A DNA stretch of 64,000 nucleotides from Alteromonas genovensis. Its GTDB lineage: Bacteria; Pseudomonadota; Gammaproteobacteria; Enterobacterales; Alteromonadaceae. This document shows, in pieces, positions 7,689 through 16,621 of the stretch (the stretch's first letter is position 1; each line of letters begins with the position of its first letter). The notes beneath the pieces were generated by a model that saw only the letters and a list, made by a program, of their open reading frames with translations, searched no databases and had not been told where the DNA came from. The position numbers and the translations under genes are program-made. The DNA lies in the NCBI RefSeq assembly GCF_010500895.1, contig NZ_JAAAWO010000006.1, positions 124,001 through 188,000 of the forward strand, given 5' to 3'.

Positions 7689-10568
7689 TTACAAGCTTAC
7701 GTTTTCTTGGCTACCTAGGCCTGGACCATAAACAATGGCATTAAGCAGTAACCTGTTGGTACCTAGCGCGGCACCGCGGAAGTTAGGTTGGCCAGAAAAC
7801 AAAATAATTTGCCCCTTGCCACTGCGTTCGCGAGTTAAGTAAGCCGTATTCGCAATACGCTGCTGTGCTTCTGGCCACAACAAGCCACTCATGCGAACCT
7901 TAAGTGCTTTATCTTGTGGCAGTGTGAACCAGCGATCGGCGTTTTTCTTACTCTCACTGTCCCCTTTTTTCTTGTTAGGACTTGGGCTAAATACACCCGC
8001 TCTAACCACGGCTTCGCTATTATCTGCCGACATTAATAGCGGTTGATTGCTGTAAAGTAATGGCAGTACTTCGGGCGTACCCGCTGTTAGCCAGTGCTGT
8101 TGGTCGGTTCTGCCGGCTACCATAGCGCCACTTGGCATAAAGTGGCTTAACCATTTATCGCGGCGGGTTAGCTCTTCCTCTTTAAGCGGTTTAGGTAAAT
8201 CGTCCCATGGAAACGCGAAGTCTGCATTTAAGGTGTGAGACATTGCTGCCTTAGTATCTACCTTGTTTAAATTCGCCATATATTCACGGTTTAAAGAAAT
8301 ATCGTAATCGAGCGCCTTCTCAAAGCTATTCTCAATGGTTTTCACATTGGCAATGCCATCTTTACCCGCTAACGCTGCCGCACTTCTGCCGTGAGCGATA
8401 AGCGTTCCGCCGTTGTTAACCCATTCATCTAAAAGCGCCTGCTTAGACTTATCTAGTGCTCCATAGCTGGTGGGGAGAACAATGACATTGTAACGACGCA
8501 AGTCAGTTCGGTTTAAAGAGTTAACGTCTATTTGGCTGTGGCGAATGCCCAAATTAGCATCGATGCTGTACCAGGTTGCGCCCACATCGTAGCTAGACAT
8601 ATTGCCGTGGCTTAAAATAGCCACCTGGGGCCGAGTAAGAAGATCAAAATGCTTGCCTCCCCATTCAGGTAACTCACCCTCGCCAAAGCCGCTTGTTGTG
8701 GCGATTACCGACACCATAAGCTCATCGGCGGTTTGCTTTATTAGGCTTGCAAGGTTTTCTGTATTGGGGTTATCGGTGACCGTTACCGCAATAGAGCCTC
8801 GATTGAAAACCGTGTTTTCAAACTCTGATTCGCGGTCAATATAGCGAACGTGGATACCGCGCTCCATCAGCCTTGCTGCAAAGGCGACAGATCTATCATC
8901 TGCACCGTCTACCATCCATGCAATAGCATTATCAAGCAATGTATGGGTGTGGGTACTTGGCTTATACGGGCTCATATTACTAGTGAGGTGCTCACTCACA
9001 GTGACACTTTCTAGACCGTACATCATGGTTAAATTCCATGCAGTGGTGTCATACATTAGCGATGAACCGTCACGCAAGGTTTTCTGGCGTTCTTCTAGTA
9101 GTACAGCGTTGTTGACACCTGCGTCAAACTCCATGATGGCAGCAATTAACGGCGCCTCGGCTTGGCGGTTAGGCACAACAATACTGCCTTTGGGAATAAC
9201 AATATCTTCTTTCACGTCGCCTAAATGCGTGGTGGCCTCGTCCACTTCCATATCTTTATCGGTAATATACACCTTGATATCTTGAGCCAACAAACGGCTC
9301 ACCAATGCGTCGGTTCTGCCAATGTTGTCATTCGCCATAATCACGTAGGTGCGGTTAGCAAATTTTCCTTTAGAGGCAACGTTGTTCTTACGACCCTGCC
9401 AGTAATCTTGGTACATGGCTTTACTGTTTTTATCCAACGTCTTGAGGTTGGCAAGGGTGGATATAAACTGATGATGCACCGATTCGATATAGGTTTGCAC
9501 CGTGCCTTCAGGTCGGCGCACGCCGTCTTCCGCCATACGAGATTGCTCGTAAAGAATGTGCATGGTGCCGCGATATTCAGAGTAGTTTGAATACCCTGGG
9601 TACCAGTTTTCAAACCATTCGCCGGTGTAGTAGCGCCAGCCTTTCTCATCAAAAGCCGCAGACTGATCACGGGCAAAGGTTTTTGCCCATTTTTGCAAAT
9701 TAGGATCAATGTTTTGATTTAATGGTTGGCGCGGTGGGCCCATCAGATAGGTGTCTTGGCTTCCCATTTCATGGCCATCAATCATGAGCTGGGGCCGCCA
9801 GTCATTGATCATTTCAACGCGACCGACGGTTTCAGGCTGCGTGAGATAAAAGAAATCTCGGTTTAAATCGAAAAAGTAGTGATTTGTTCTGCCGTAAGGC
9901 CAGTCACCACGGTGTAACAACGACTGGTCGTCAACATTGGGTGCCGTGCCGCGATACTGCTCCAGTGATTTGGCAAATCGAGCGCGGCCATCAGGGTTCA
10001 TCATGGGGTCGATAACAACCACCATATCATCAAGCAGCGCTTCCACGTCTTTGTCTTCACTGGCAATCAGATGGTAGATAGCGGTTAACGCTGCATCTGC
10101 GCCTGATGTTTCATTGCCATGAATAGAGTATGCCATCCAGGCAACGGCGGGCAGCGAATCGATGATGTTGCTGGCTTGGCTGTCGCTGGTATTTAACGGG
10201 TTAGCAAGCTTATCGATATTACTTTTAATAGTATCAAGCTCACTGAGTAACGCCGGTGTTGATATAAACGCGGCAATCAGTGGGCGACCTTCATGGGTGC
10301 GTGCATACTCGACTACATGCAACCTATCGCTTTGCTCAGCCCAATGCATGACTGCACTGTGTATTTGCGCTGGGTCGGCAACGCGAGAGCCAATGGGAAA
10401 GCCGAGCAAGGTATCGGGATGGGTTATTTGCTGATTATAAGTGCCAGAAAGTAACTCGCCAGAATACGCTAAATCTGGGTCGTTAATTGGTTTCATTAAT
10501 ATTGCTGAGTAAGTGGGCACAACGGCCAGCCCTAACAATAGCGTGAACCACTTTGTGATGGATTGCAT
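7689..10568 (-). CDS. Large secreted M14-family zinc metallocarboxypeptidase
   Basis: A 959-aa protein beginning with a signal peptide (MQSITKWFTLLLGL, cleavage near TYSA). The N-terminal peptidase domain has the zinc motif HGNE (H150, E153), a third histidine in DGHEMG (H266) and a candidate catalytic glutamate in ILYEQSR (about 341), spacing consistent with M14 carboxypeptidases. PMMNPDGRARF and LNRDFF supply the usual substrate-pocket residues. The C-terminal half (about 640-950) contains a glutamine-amidotransferase-like fold segment (VAILSHGNMSSYDVG, NVIVLPTSYG, GGTLIAHG), as in other marine secreted M14 proteins of this length. It probably trims peptides outside the inner membrane. The ribosome site GGGAA lies beside a 15-bp tandem repeat. 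Confidence 0.88.
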   Translation of the reverse strand: MQSITKWFTLLLGLAVVPTYSAILMKPINDPDLAYSGELLSGTYNQQITHPDTLLGFPIGSRVADPAQIHSAVMHWAEQSDRLHVVEYARTHEGRPLIAAFISTPALLSELDTIKSNIDKLANPLNTSDSQASNIIDSLPAVAWMAYSIHGNETSGADAALTAIYHLIASEDKDVEALLDDMVVVIDPMMNPDGRARFAKSLEQYRGTAPNVDDQSLLHRGDWPYGRTNHYFFDLNRDFFYLTQPETVGRVEMINDWRPQLMIDGHEMGSQDTYLMGPPRQPLNQNIDPNLQKWAKTFARDQSAAFDEKGWRYYTGEWFENWYPGYSNYSEYRGTMHILYEQSRMAEDGVRRPEGTVQTYIESVHHQFISTLANLKTLDKNSKAMYQDYWQGRKNNVASKGKFANRTYVIMANDNIGRTDALVSRLLAQDIKVYITDKDMEVDEATTHLGDVKEDIVIPKGSIVVPNRQAEAPLIAAIMEFDAGVNNAVLLEERQKTLRDGSSLMYDTTAWNLTMMYGLESVTVSEHLTSNMSPYKPSTHTHTLLDNAIAWMVDGADDRSVAFAARLMERGIHVRYIDRESEFENTVFNRGSIAVTVTDNPNTENLASLIKQTADELMVSVIATTSGFGEGELPEWGGKHFDLLTRPQVAILSHGNMSSYDVGATWYSIDANLGIRHSQIDVNSLNRTDLRRYNVIVLPTSYGALDKSKQALLDEWVNNGGTLIAHGRSAAALAGKDGIANVKTIENSFEKALDYDISLNREYMANLNKVDTKAAMSHTLNADFAFPWDDLPKPLKEEELTRRDKWLSHFMPSGAMVAGRTDQQHWLTAGTPEVLPLLYSNQPLLMSADNSEAVVRAGVFSPSPNKKKGDSESKKNADRWFTLPQDKALKVRMSGLLWPEAQQRIANTAYLTRERSGKGQIILFSGQPNFRGAALGTNRLLLNAIVYGPGLGSQENVSL

Positions 10569-10578
10569 GAGTGTTCCC

Positions 10579-10608
10579 TTATCGTTTTTGATCTTATCGT
10601 TTTTGATC
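10579..10608. repeat. 15-bp tandem repeat beside the M14 peptidase start
   Basis: TTATCGTTTTTGATC occurs twice head to tail, with a degenerate third copy starting at 10609. It sits in the leader of the peptidase gene, abutting its ribosome binding site (GGGAA, 5 bases before the ATG on the minus strand). Confidence 0.75.
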
Positions 10609-10827
10609 TTATTGTTTATGGCGACTTCTCGCTAAGATGTCTCACTATGAACATTCGAGATAGCTTCTCACCATTTTGATGCTCTTATACTGTAGCGTAT
10701 AAATTGAACAGTCAATGAGACTGCGATGAACGCAGGGGTTATCACGATTTACTTTTTCTGTGAATCAAGAGTTTGTTAAGAGTTCAGTGTCGAGAGATGA
10801 GTGTAGCGGTGGCAACAAATAGCAGGT

Positions 10828-10874
10828 AAAAAGGCGTAAGCTCTGAAGTTAAGTGACCCCGAGGCTTCGCCTTT
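10828..10874 (-). terminator. Probable terminator of the chalcone-isomerase-like/RhlA-like operon
   Basis: On the minus strand AAAGGCGAAGCCTC (10874-10861) pairs with GAGCTTACGCCTTT (10843-10830) with small bulges, and a short T-run follows inside CTTTTTACC. It starts 15 bases after the hydrolase stop. The stem is imperfect and the loop about 17 nt. Confidence 0.45.
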
Positions 10875-10888
10875 AATTATTCTAGATT

Positions 10889-11710
10889 TTACGCACTTTC
10901 TGTAGAGTGAAGAAAGTTACTGTAAGTGTCTAGAATTGATGGTTTTTCCCAATGTAAGAAGTGGCCAGTATCCGGTACGAGTTTATACACGCAATTGGGA
11001 ATTTTAGTCACTGCCGCACGAATACCATCGTGGTCTAAAATGGTGTCATGCTCACCGCAGATAACGAGGGTCTTTGCTTCAATTTCGCGTAAGTTAATTA
11101 GCTTGCTAATGTCTCGACTGGTTTTTACAAACTCGCAGTGCTCGTAGAAATTAAGCAATTCTTTCTCATCCATATTTGAAAATTGGCTGATCATTTGTTG
11201 CTTCTGCGATTCAGGAATATATTGTCCAAAACACTCAATCATCAAAGGTGCAATGTTTTCAACATCGCCGGTTTTAAATGCTGATTGTCCGCGGTGAATA
11301 AGCTCTAAAATTGTGTCGTTGGTAGAGACACCAAAGCTTCCCAATATCATTTTTTCAATTTTAGTTGGATATTTTGCTGCAATGTATGCCGCTAATATAG
11401 TGCCCCATGACGCTGCGGCAAGTACAACTTTGTCAGTTTTCGCGGTGTCTCCTATAACATCAAGCAGTACTTGTTGCTGCTCTTCAAAAGTCACTTGTGG
11501 AGCGCCTGAAAGTATCTCTGCGCGACCGGTACCGGGCAAGTCAAATACAACGACAGAGAAAGAGGGTACAAAGCGTTTAACAAAACTTCGCCATACTGCC
11601 ATGGTTTGTTTTGCACCGCTTATGCATACAATAGTGTCTGGTTTGTCTCCATAAATACGGTAGGGAACAAGGAATCTATCACAACGTATACTGCCTTTTA
11701 CAACCTTCAC
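10889..11710 (-). CDS. Alpha/beta hydrolase resembling RhlA (HAA synthase)
   Basis: A cytoplasmic alpha/beta-hydrolase of about 273 aa. The nucleophile elbow is AASWGT (Ser near 101) rather than GxSxG, the acid is in GEHDT (about Asp 221) and the base in DTGHFLHWEKP (about His 249). From memory this matches RhlA of Pseudomonas (SASWGG, triad near 102/223/251) in motif, spacing and length, and also in the VVVFDLPGTG strand and the GQYIPE helix region. RhlA joins two 3-hydroxyacyl chains from acyl-CoA or acyl-ACP into the lipid part of rhamnolipids. No rhlB-type glycosyltransferase is adjacent, so a hydroxyalkanoyloxy-alkanoate lipid product, or plain esterase activity, is possible. The start is GTG with GGGGCG six bases upstream. 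It lies 18 bases after the chalcone-isomerase-like gene. Confidence 0.72.
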   Translation of the reverse strand: MKVVKGSIRCDRFLVPYRIYGDKPDTIVCISGAKQTMAVWRSFVKRFVPSFSVVVFDLPGTGRAEILSGAPQVTFEEQQQVLLDVIGDTAKTDKVVLAAASWGTILAAYIAAKYPTKIEKMILGSFGVSTNDTILELIHRGQSAFKTGDVENIAPLMIECFGQYIPESQKQQMISQFSNMDEKELLNFYEHCEFVKTSRDISKLINLREIEAKTLVICGEHDTILDHDGIRAAVTKIPNCVYKLVPDTGHFLHWEKPSILDTYSNFLHSTESA

Positions 11711-11728
11711 TCAATCGCCCCATTACTC

Positions 11729-12376
11729 TTATTGCATTTGATTTGCTATCAATGCTTTATTATCTACTATTGGCTTTTGACCAAACCATATTGACCACAG
11801 GGCTCTGGTAAGCTCGCTGTTGTCTGTTTCAACGATTTTTCGCTCATTGAAATATACTATAAGTTTACCCACATTCACACGCGATAATACTAACCGCGAA
11901 TTTTCAGTAATATCGTTATCAAAACCATCTGATAATCGCATTATTTCGGTCTTTATATTGCTCAAGTCGACATCAGGGTTATTGCGCTCTATGCCGTCCA
12001 TTAATGCCTCTTCAACTTGTTCGCGAGAGACATCTCGCAGAAACTCTATCTCTACCCGCTGTGAAAGCTGCCCAGAAGAAATAAGTTTGATGAGTTCATC
12101 AGGGTTATCGGAAGTTTCTTGAGGCCAAGCCATAAAGTGGCTAATTTTATACACACTGAAGAAAAAGCGTTTTCTCACCGTTGCACCACTAAACGCTAAT
12201 GGCTTAGTAGGCTCTGCATACTGAGTCGACGAGACGGTTTCAGCATGAGCCTCAGCACTTTCGTTGACATTTGCGTTAGCACTTACGTTAGCACTTGCGG
12301 CTATCGTAGCCCATGAGGCAGTGCTCAAAGCAGCCCAAATTAAGGCTAAAACGCCGTTATGACATATCCATTTCAT
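11729..12376 (-). CDS. Periplasmic chalcone-isomerase-like protein
   Basis: A 215-aa protein with a signal peptide (cleavage near SWATIA) and an Ala/Asn/Glu-rich linker (residues about 27-50). The domain begins FSGATVRKRFFFSVYKI and includes IEFLRDVSREQVEEALMDG and a C-terminal WSIWFG. This is the pattern of the bacterial chalcone-isomerase-like (Chalcone_3) family, assigned from memory. The bacterial proteins are not known to isomerise chalcones; relatives of the fold in plants bind fatty acids. It precedes the RhlA-like hydrolase by 18 bases on the same strand, so the pair may act on acyl compounds. Function in this organism is unknown. Confidence 0.72.
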   Translation of the reverse strand: MKWICHNGVLALIWAALSTASWATIAASANVSANANVNESAEAHAETVSSTQYAEPTKPLAFSGATVRKRFFFSVYKISHFMAWPQETSDNPDELIKLISSGQLSQRVEIEFLRDVSREQVEEALMDGIERNNPDVDLSNIKTEIMRLSDGFDNDITENSRLVLSRVNVGKLIVYFNERKIVETDNSELTRALWSIWFGQKPIVDNKALIANQMQ

Positions 12377-12538
12377 AGCTAGCCTATTCTAATAATTAAC
12401 TTCTGAAGCCAGTGCGAGAGTACGTGGTTCAGTTGCGTTTAAAAAGCATATTAACAAATAATTAATGTGAGTGAGAGGGCGGGGTGGTGTTTTCCGTTTT
12501 AAGGGGCTTTTAATAAGAGAATAAGAAGAATAGAAAAG

Positions 12539-12568
12539 CAGAGGAAGCGCACAAATACGCTTCCTCTG
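12539..12568 (-). terminator. Terminator of the TonB receptor gene (bidirectional stem)
   Basis: A perfect 11-bp stem CAGAGGAAGCG (12539-12549) / CGCTTCCTCTG (12558-12568) with an 8-base loop. On the minus strand it is followed by CTTTTCTATTCTT, and on the plus strand by GTTTT. It begins 31 bases beyond the receptor stop. Confidence 0.75.
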
Positions 12569-12598
12569 GTTTTAAGTTCTAGCTTTTAGCAATAAGTT

Positions 12599-14677
12599 TT
12601 AGTACCGCAAAGAGAACGTAACGCGCACGTTGCGAGGCTCTACAGGGTGATAATGCAAATCTTCAATGCCTCCTTCAGGTTCGCCAGGCAGCCGTGATGC
12701 ATAGAAATAGTCAATATCGTGATCGTCGCTATCCAAGGCATTTAACACTTCAAGGGTGACATCCCAGGTTGGCTGGCGGTAGGCGACTTGGGTATTAAGT
12801 AAGAACGTTGCTGGAGGCGAAACCTCATCAAAGCTTTCTACCGTTCGCGAGCTTAAGTAGCGAGCTCGAAGTGTATAGCTCATGCCCAATTGGTCGTTAT
12901 TTTGATAGTAGGTCGCCCCTGCGCTGACAACGCCGGGAACAGTGCCATCAATATGTCGTCCTTCGCCCTCAACCCTATCGCTGAAGCGGGCATTGGTGTA
13001 GGCCGCTTCAATATCGGTGGTAAGGTGGTGGCTTATCCAGTAGTACGCGCTTAGCTCAATACCGTGACGCTCGGATGGACGGCTTGCCTCGGTAAAGCCT
13101 GCATCGCCTACATACAGCAACTCGCTGTCTAACTCTAGTCGCCATAATGCGGCAGATACGTTGAAGGTTCTTCCGTCTGTATAGTTAACACCTGCCTCAT
13201 AACCTAACGATTTGACCAACAATGGTGATGCCGGTGTTGACTCTGAGCTTACAGGGTCGATGCTTATGGTTGCACCGCGGGCGTCATTAGAATGAAAGCC
13301 TTGGCCAATGTTAGCAAACGCTGTGATGTCGTCGGTAACGGCGTATTTTAGTGCTGCTTTTAGCGTGAATAGGCCATCACTTTCTTCACCGCTATTTGCC
13401 GCAAGGTCGCTTGTAACATCCACATCTAAGTAATCGTAACGACCACCGAGAGATAGGCTAAGGGCATCTGTAAGCAGTATGTTTGACTGTGCAAATAAGG
13501 AATAGCTACTACTTTTTATGGCGTCTTCTCTAATCGTGCCTACACGTTGCAAGTTCCGTGTGCGATAAAGGCCTACATTCTCAATATCGTCGAAGCGCCA
13601 TTGAGCCCCCATGGTAATGGTACTGCCATCGGTTACCGCCAGCGGTACTGTGGTAAATAGTTCACCACCATAAATTTGCCGGTCGTCTGCTTGTTCGAAC
13701 TGGTCTCCCGTTTCTGGATTATCTAAGAAATAGGTAAAGTTAGAAAAAAGCGTTAAATCGGTATCAATGGCATAAAACGAAGCATTAATGCCATCGCTGG
13801 TATAGTTTGCCGATAGTGAATAGCGTGAAGACTCTCCACCAACGTCGGTGTCAATAGAGCCAAGGCGATCGATGAGGCCGCTTTCAATAGCGCGGGCAGG
13901 TACTTGGTCGGCACCGTTCCAGCTGTTATCGTATGCCATTCCCGTTACCGTTAACTCACCGTCGAATAAGGGCGTAATATAGCGAATGTTGGCATTCTTT
14001 TTTCGCACATCTTCGTTGATATCAGTCCATGGTCCGTCGTATGTCTGGTACTCAAACGCGGCAATGGCCTTACCTTCGCCAATGTCAGCGTGGTTGAGTG
14101 TTGCAAGTCGCTGATAGCCGTATTCACCAAGGGTGAAAAATAGACGATTGTCGTCGATAGAATCTTTTAAATTGAAAAATGCACCACCGGCACTAGAGAA
14201 GTCGCCAATATTGGCATAGTAGGTGCCTTTAAAGTAACTCAAGTTATCCACCATTTCGGGGATCACAAAGTTAAGGTCGCTATAGCCTTGTCCATGACCA
14301 TGGCTACGCATATTGATAGGCATGCCGTCAACGCTAACGGTAAAGTCTGTGCCGTGGTCTAAGTTAAAACCACGGAGAAAATACTGGTTAGCCTTACCTG
14401 AACCACTATGTTGAGTCACCATCATGCCTGGTATGAATTCAAGCATTTCGCCCGTGCGCAACATGGGGCGCTCAAGTAACGTATCGCCTGAAACCCAGCC
14501 TTGGGATGCAGACACAAATTCGCCACTTTTCTGAGACATATCACCGTTCACGCGTATGTGTTCGATATCGCCTTCTGCGGGATCGTCAAGTGCAAAGGCG
14601 AGTGCAAAAGAGGGGGACGCGCAAAGTATTGATGCAACGCTTAGAGATAGCGCTGAAATTGCATAACCTGAAGCCAT
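12599..14677 (-). CDS. TonB-dependent receptor with His/Gly-rich plug motif
   Basis: A complete receptor of 692 aa when started at the ATG at 14677, which has AAGGAT at a good distance and opens a signal peptide (MASGYAISAL to about SFALA). A GTG at 14776 would add 33 poorly fitting residues. The plug domain follows (IEHIRVNGD, LRTGEMLEFIPGMMVTQHSG, FLRGFNLDHGTDF, VDGMPINMRSHGHGQGYSDL), then a 22-strand-type barrel ending in FSLRY with a terminal aromatic residue. A histidine-containing HGHGQGY plug motif is shared by a receptor subgroup of unknown ligand. No substrate gene is adjacent. The flanking genes are a DUF1499 protein upstream and the chalcone-isomerase-like gene downstream, both separated by terminators or spacers. 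Confidence 0.88.
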   Translation of the reverse strand: MASGYAISALSLSVASILCASPSFALAFALDDPAEGDIEHIRVNGDMSQKSGEFVSASQGWVSGDTLLERPMLRTGEMLEFIPGMMVTQHSGSGKANQYFLRGFNLDHGTDFTVSVDGMPINMRSHGHGQGYSDLNFVIPEMVDNLSYFKGTYYANIGDFSSAGGAFFNLKDSIDDNRLFFTLGEYGYQRLATLNHADIGEGKAIAAFEYQTYDGPWTDINEDVRKKNANIRYITPLFDGELTVTGMAYDNSWNGADQVPARAIESGLIDRLGSIDTDVGGESSRYSLSANYTSDGINASFYAIDTDLTLFSNFTYFLDNPETGDQFEQADDRQIYGGELFTTVPLAVTDGSTITMGAQWRFDDIENVGLYRTRNLQRVGTIREDAIKSSSYSLFAQSNILLTDALSLSLGGRYDYLDVDVTSDLAANSGEESDGLFTLKAALKYAVTDDITAFANIGQGFHSNDARGATISIDPVSSESTPASPLLVKSLGYEAGVNYTDGRTFNVSAALWRLELDSELLYVGDAGFTEASRPSERHGIELSAYYWISHHLTTDIEAAYTNARFSDRVEGEGRHIDGTVPGVVSAGATYYQNNDQLGMSYTLRARYLSSRTVESFDEVSPPATFLLNTQVAYRQPTWDVTLEVLNALDSDDHDIDYFYASRLPGEPEGGIEDLHYHPVEPRNVRVTFSLRY

Positions 14678-14796
14678 AATTATCCTTAAAGCAAAAACAA
14701 GTTCAGTAGTAAAACGTTTGATGCGATGCTTTGGATGCAAATAAAATGTGTGTGTTTTACCCAGCCTAAAACGCACAGCCCTGTATAACAGACATT

Positions 14797-14832
14797 AAAA
14801 AGCCCGCCTTGCTGAGCAAGCCGAGCTTTTTT
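14797..14832 (-). terminator. Bidirectional terminator after the DUF1499 gene
   Basis: AAAAAGC...GCTTTTTT outer arms enclose an inner CTTGC-TGA-GCAAG hairpin, giving T-runs in both directions. It lies between the minus-strand DUF1499 gene (end 14915) and the receptor gene start, so it mainly ends the DUF1499 transcript. Confidence 0.7.
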
Positions 14833-14914
14833 ATATTAGCCTTTAGAACGCTAATCTTACTTTAATACTTATATTTCAATTATTTATTCTAGGTCAGTGG
14901 GTTGTGGCACTGGC

Positions 14915-15625
14915 TTAGCCAAGCTGTTTCCGAAGCTCTGCCATAAAGGCATTAATGCGTTCTGCATTTTTACCTAAATCGCTTTGACCTACCCGAGACT
15001 TACTACGAACATCAACCAGCGTGTTGTCGCCCTTTTCTGTTAGCCTGATCACCACATCGTCTTTAAAGCCAAACCACGTAGTGGTATCTGTGGCTTCTAA
15101 TGTGTTAGGTAGAGCGCCAGCGGTAACGTTGTCCCAACCAAGGGTGGCAATGGCTTTTTCTGCAGCAACGTACACTTCACTTACAGGCTGCGGAAGTAGC
15201 TGCGTTTTAATTTCTGGGTACGCTTCTAACTGCTGCTTAGTAATATCGCCGCCTTCATAATTAACATCGTTTGGCGCGCCTTCGCGAAGCGGTGCAATAG
15301 CAACAAATTCAGGTGGGTTTGTAACATCAGTGGTAATGTCGTGAATAGGCGGAACAGTACTTGCCTTGCTCATCATGCTGACTGGCATTGCAACCGCAAT
15401 TAACGCTAAAACAGCACATACGATAGTGCTACCCCAGCTAATATTTTTACGATTAATGATCACCTGAAGCACGATAAGGATAAGAGCGGCACCGCCAACG
15501 TAAACTCCGTAACGTAAAGACGTAAATGCTGTACCTAAGCCCACACCTGCGTACTGATACAAAGGGCCGGGCAATACAACCATCAAAAAACCAAGGATAC
15601 TGGTTAACGCGACTAATATTTTCAA
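14915..15625 (-). CDS. DUF1499 family membrane protein
   Basis: A 236-aa protein with three hydrophobic helices in the first 85 residues (about 4-20, 38-57, 65-83), then a soluble DUF1499-type domain starting PPIHDITTD. Family features seen are GWDNVTAG, EATDTTTWFGFKDDVVIR and the C-terminal SRVGQSDLGKNAERI. The family is widespread in proteobacteria with no established biochemical role. In many genomes it is a stand-alone lipoprotein or membrane protein. Here it appears monocistronic, with its own downstream terminator. Confidence 0.82.
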   Translation of the reverse strand: MKILVALTSILGFLMVVLPGPLYQYAGVGLGTAFTSLRYGVYVGGAALILIVLQVIINRKNISWGSTIVCAVLALIAVAMPVSMMSKASTVPPIHDITTDVTNPPEFVAIAPLREGAPNDVNYEGGDITKQQLEAYPEIKTQLLPQPVSEVYVAAEKAIATLGWDNVTAGALPNTLEATDTTTWFGFKDDVVIRLTEKGDNTLVDVRSKSRVGQSDLGKNAERINAFMAELRKQLG

Positions 15626-15787
15626 GGGAACTCCATTATTTTTGTTTTATATTTTGGAATACTTTAACAGGCATTTTGGTGTTTTGGATTACTTTATAAA
15701 AGATAAATGTGCAATGGTTATCACCAAGCTTGTAAAGTGGCGGCTCCTTAATTGCTCGTGATACCGTGCGCCTATTGAGATGAGATT

Positions 15788-16621
15788 TTGAGCAACAACA
15801 CTCTCAAAGAGAGTATTGTGAAGAGTAGTTTTTTAAAGAGTAGTAGTTTGAACGCCAATACCGTAAGCAGAGCGCAAGGTGACTCGCCATTACACGAACT
15901 TCTTGCTGACATGTTAGTCGATATTCTATCGACCATGGTGAGCATGTTTGAGGAGGGCGTCAGTGAGTACACCCTTATTTCGATGTTAAAAAAGCCGCCT
16001 TATACGGTTTTTGATGAGGAGGCTCTGCGTGACCCGCTTATGCTGTTTAAAACCCACTTCATTCTGTTTAACGCGCTCTATCAACTGCGTTCGATATGGC
16101 TTAAGGACGGGGTAGGCAAGCTTGATATTTATACGCTTAATATTCGTATAGATTTATTTGCAGGTGCAGATGTGGATGCAGGTGCCACTGTGCCTAAACA
16201 AGTGCTTGCACCCGGGGCTGCACTTGCACCTGAAAATGAATTAGCAATAACAGAGCATGCGCACAAGGTAGGCTCTCACGACGCGTTGGCTTCTTATTAC
16301 TTAGATTGGAACAATTTCGAACAAACTGACCAAGAGAGTGTTGAGGCTTTACTAACCAGCTTTTGGTCAACAATGGGAAACGCCCAATACGCTTCTTTCA
16401 ACGATGGTGATATTGAAGCAGCCCATCGCATACTCGGGCTCACCTGGCCCTGCGCTGCATTACCACGTGAAGAACATAACGCCTATTCTTTGAAAGAGAT
16501 TAAAAAACACTACAGAAAAAAGCTACAGCAGCTGCACCCCGATAAAGGAGGAAGTCGCGAACAAGCTCAACAGGTCATTTCGGCATACCAATTATTAGTA
16601 CGCTTCTATTCGTTTAAATAG
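15788..16621 (+). CDS. DnaJ-related protein with C-terminal J domain
   Basis: A 277-aa protein whose J domain is at the extreme C-terminus (about 225-277): SLKEIKKHYRKKLQQLHPDKGG carries the HPD tripeptide that stimulates Hsp70 ATPase. Residues about 30-120 (SPLHELLADMLVDIL, PPYTVFDEEALRDPLMLFKTHFILFNALYQL) match the gammaproteobacterial DNAJ-related N-terminal domain as I remember it. A variable Ala/Gly-rich stretch (about 125-150) links the two. The start is TTG at 15788 with GAGATGAG upstream; I found no better ATG. It is probably a co-chaperone of DnaK with unknown clients. Confidence 0.8.
   Translation: MSNNTLKESIVKSSFLKSSSLNANTVSRAQGDSPLHELLADMLVDILSTMVSMFEEGVSEYTLISMLKKPPYTVFDEEALRDPLMLFKTHFILFNALYQLRSIWLKDGVGKLDIYTLNIRIDLFAGADVDAGATVPKQVLAPGAALAPENELAITEHAHKVGSHDALASYYLDWNNFEQTDQESVEALLTSFWSTMGNAQYASFNDGDIEAAHRILGLTWPCAALPREEHNAYSLKEIKKHYRKKLQQLHPDKGGSREQAQQVISAYQLLVRFYSFK

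Larger units (their letters stand above)
10569..10888. other. 320-bp intergenic region with tandem repeat and terminator
   Basis: It holds the upstream region of the minus-strand M14 peptidase, a 15-bp tandem repeat (10579-10608) and, at the other end, a hairpin suited to terminating the minus-strand hydrolase gene. No further gene is visible. Confidence 0.55.

Noticed and set aside
9225..9709. Overlapping frames of about 120 codons on both strands within the M14 peptidase gene
   Set aside because: They lie over conserved peptidase sequence, lack ribosome sites and match no family.
14678..14776. N-terminal 33-residue extension of the TonB receptor from a GTG start
   Set aside because: It would bury the signal peptide; the internal ATG has a good ribosome site.
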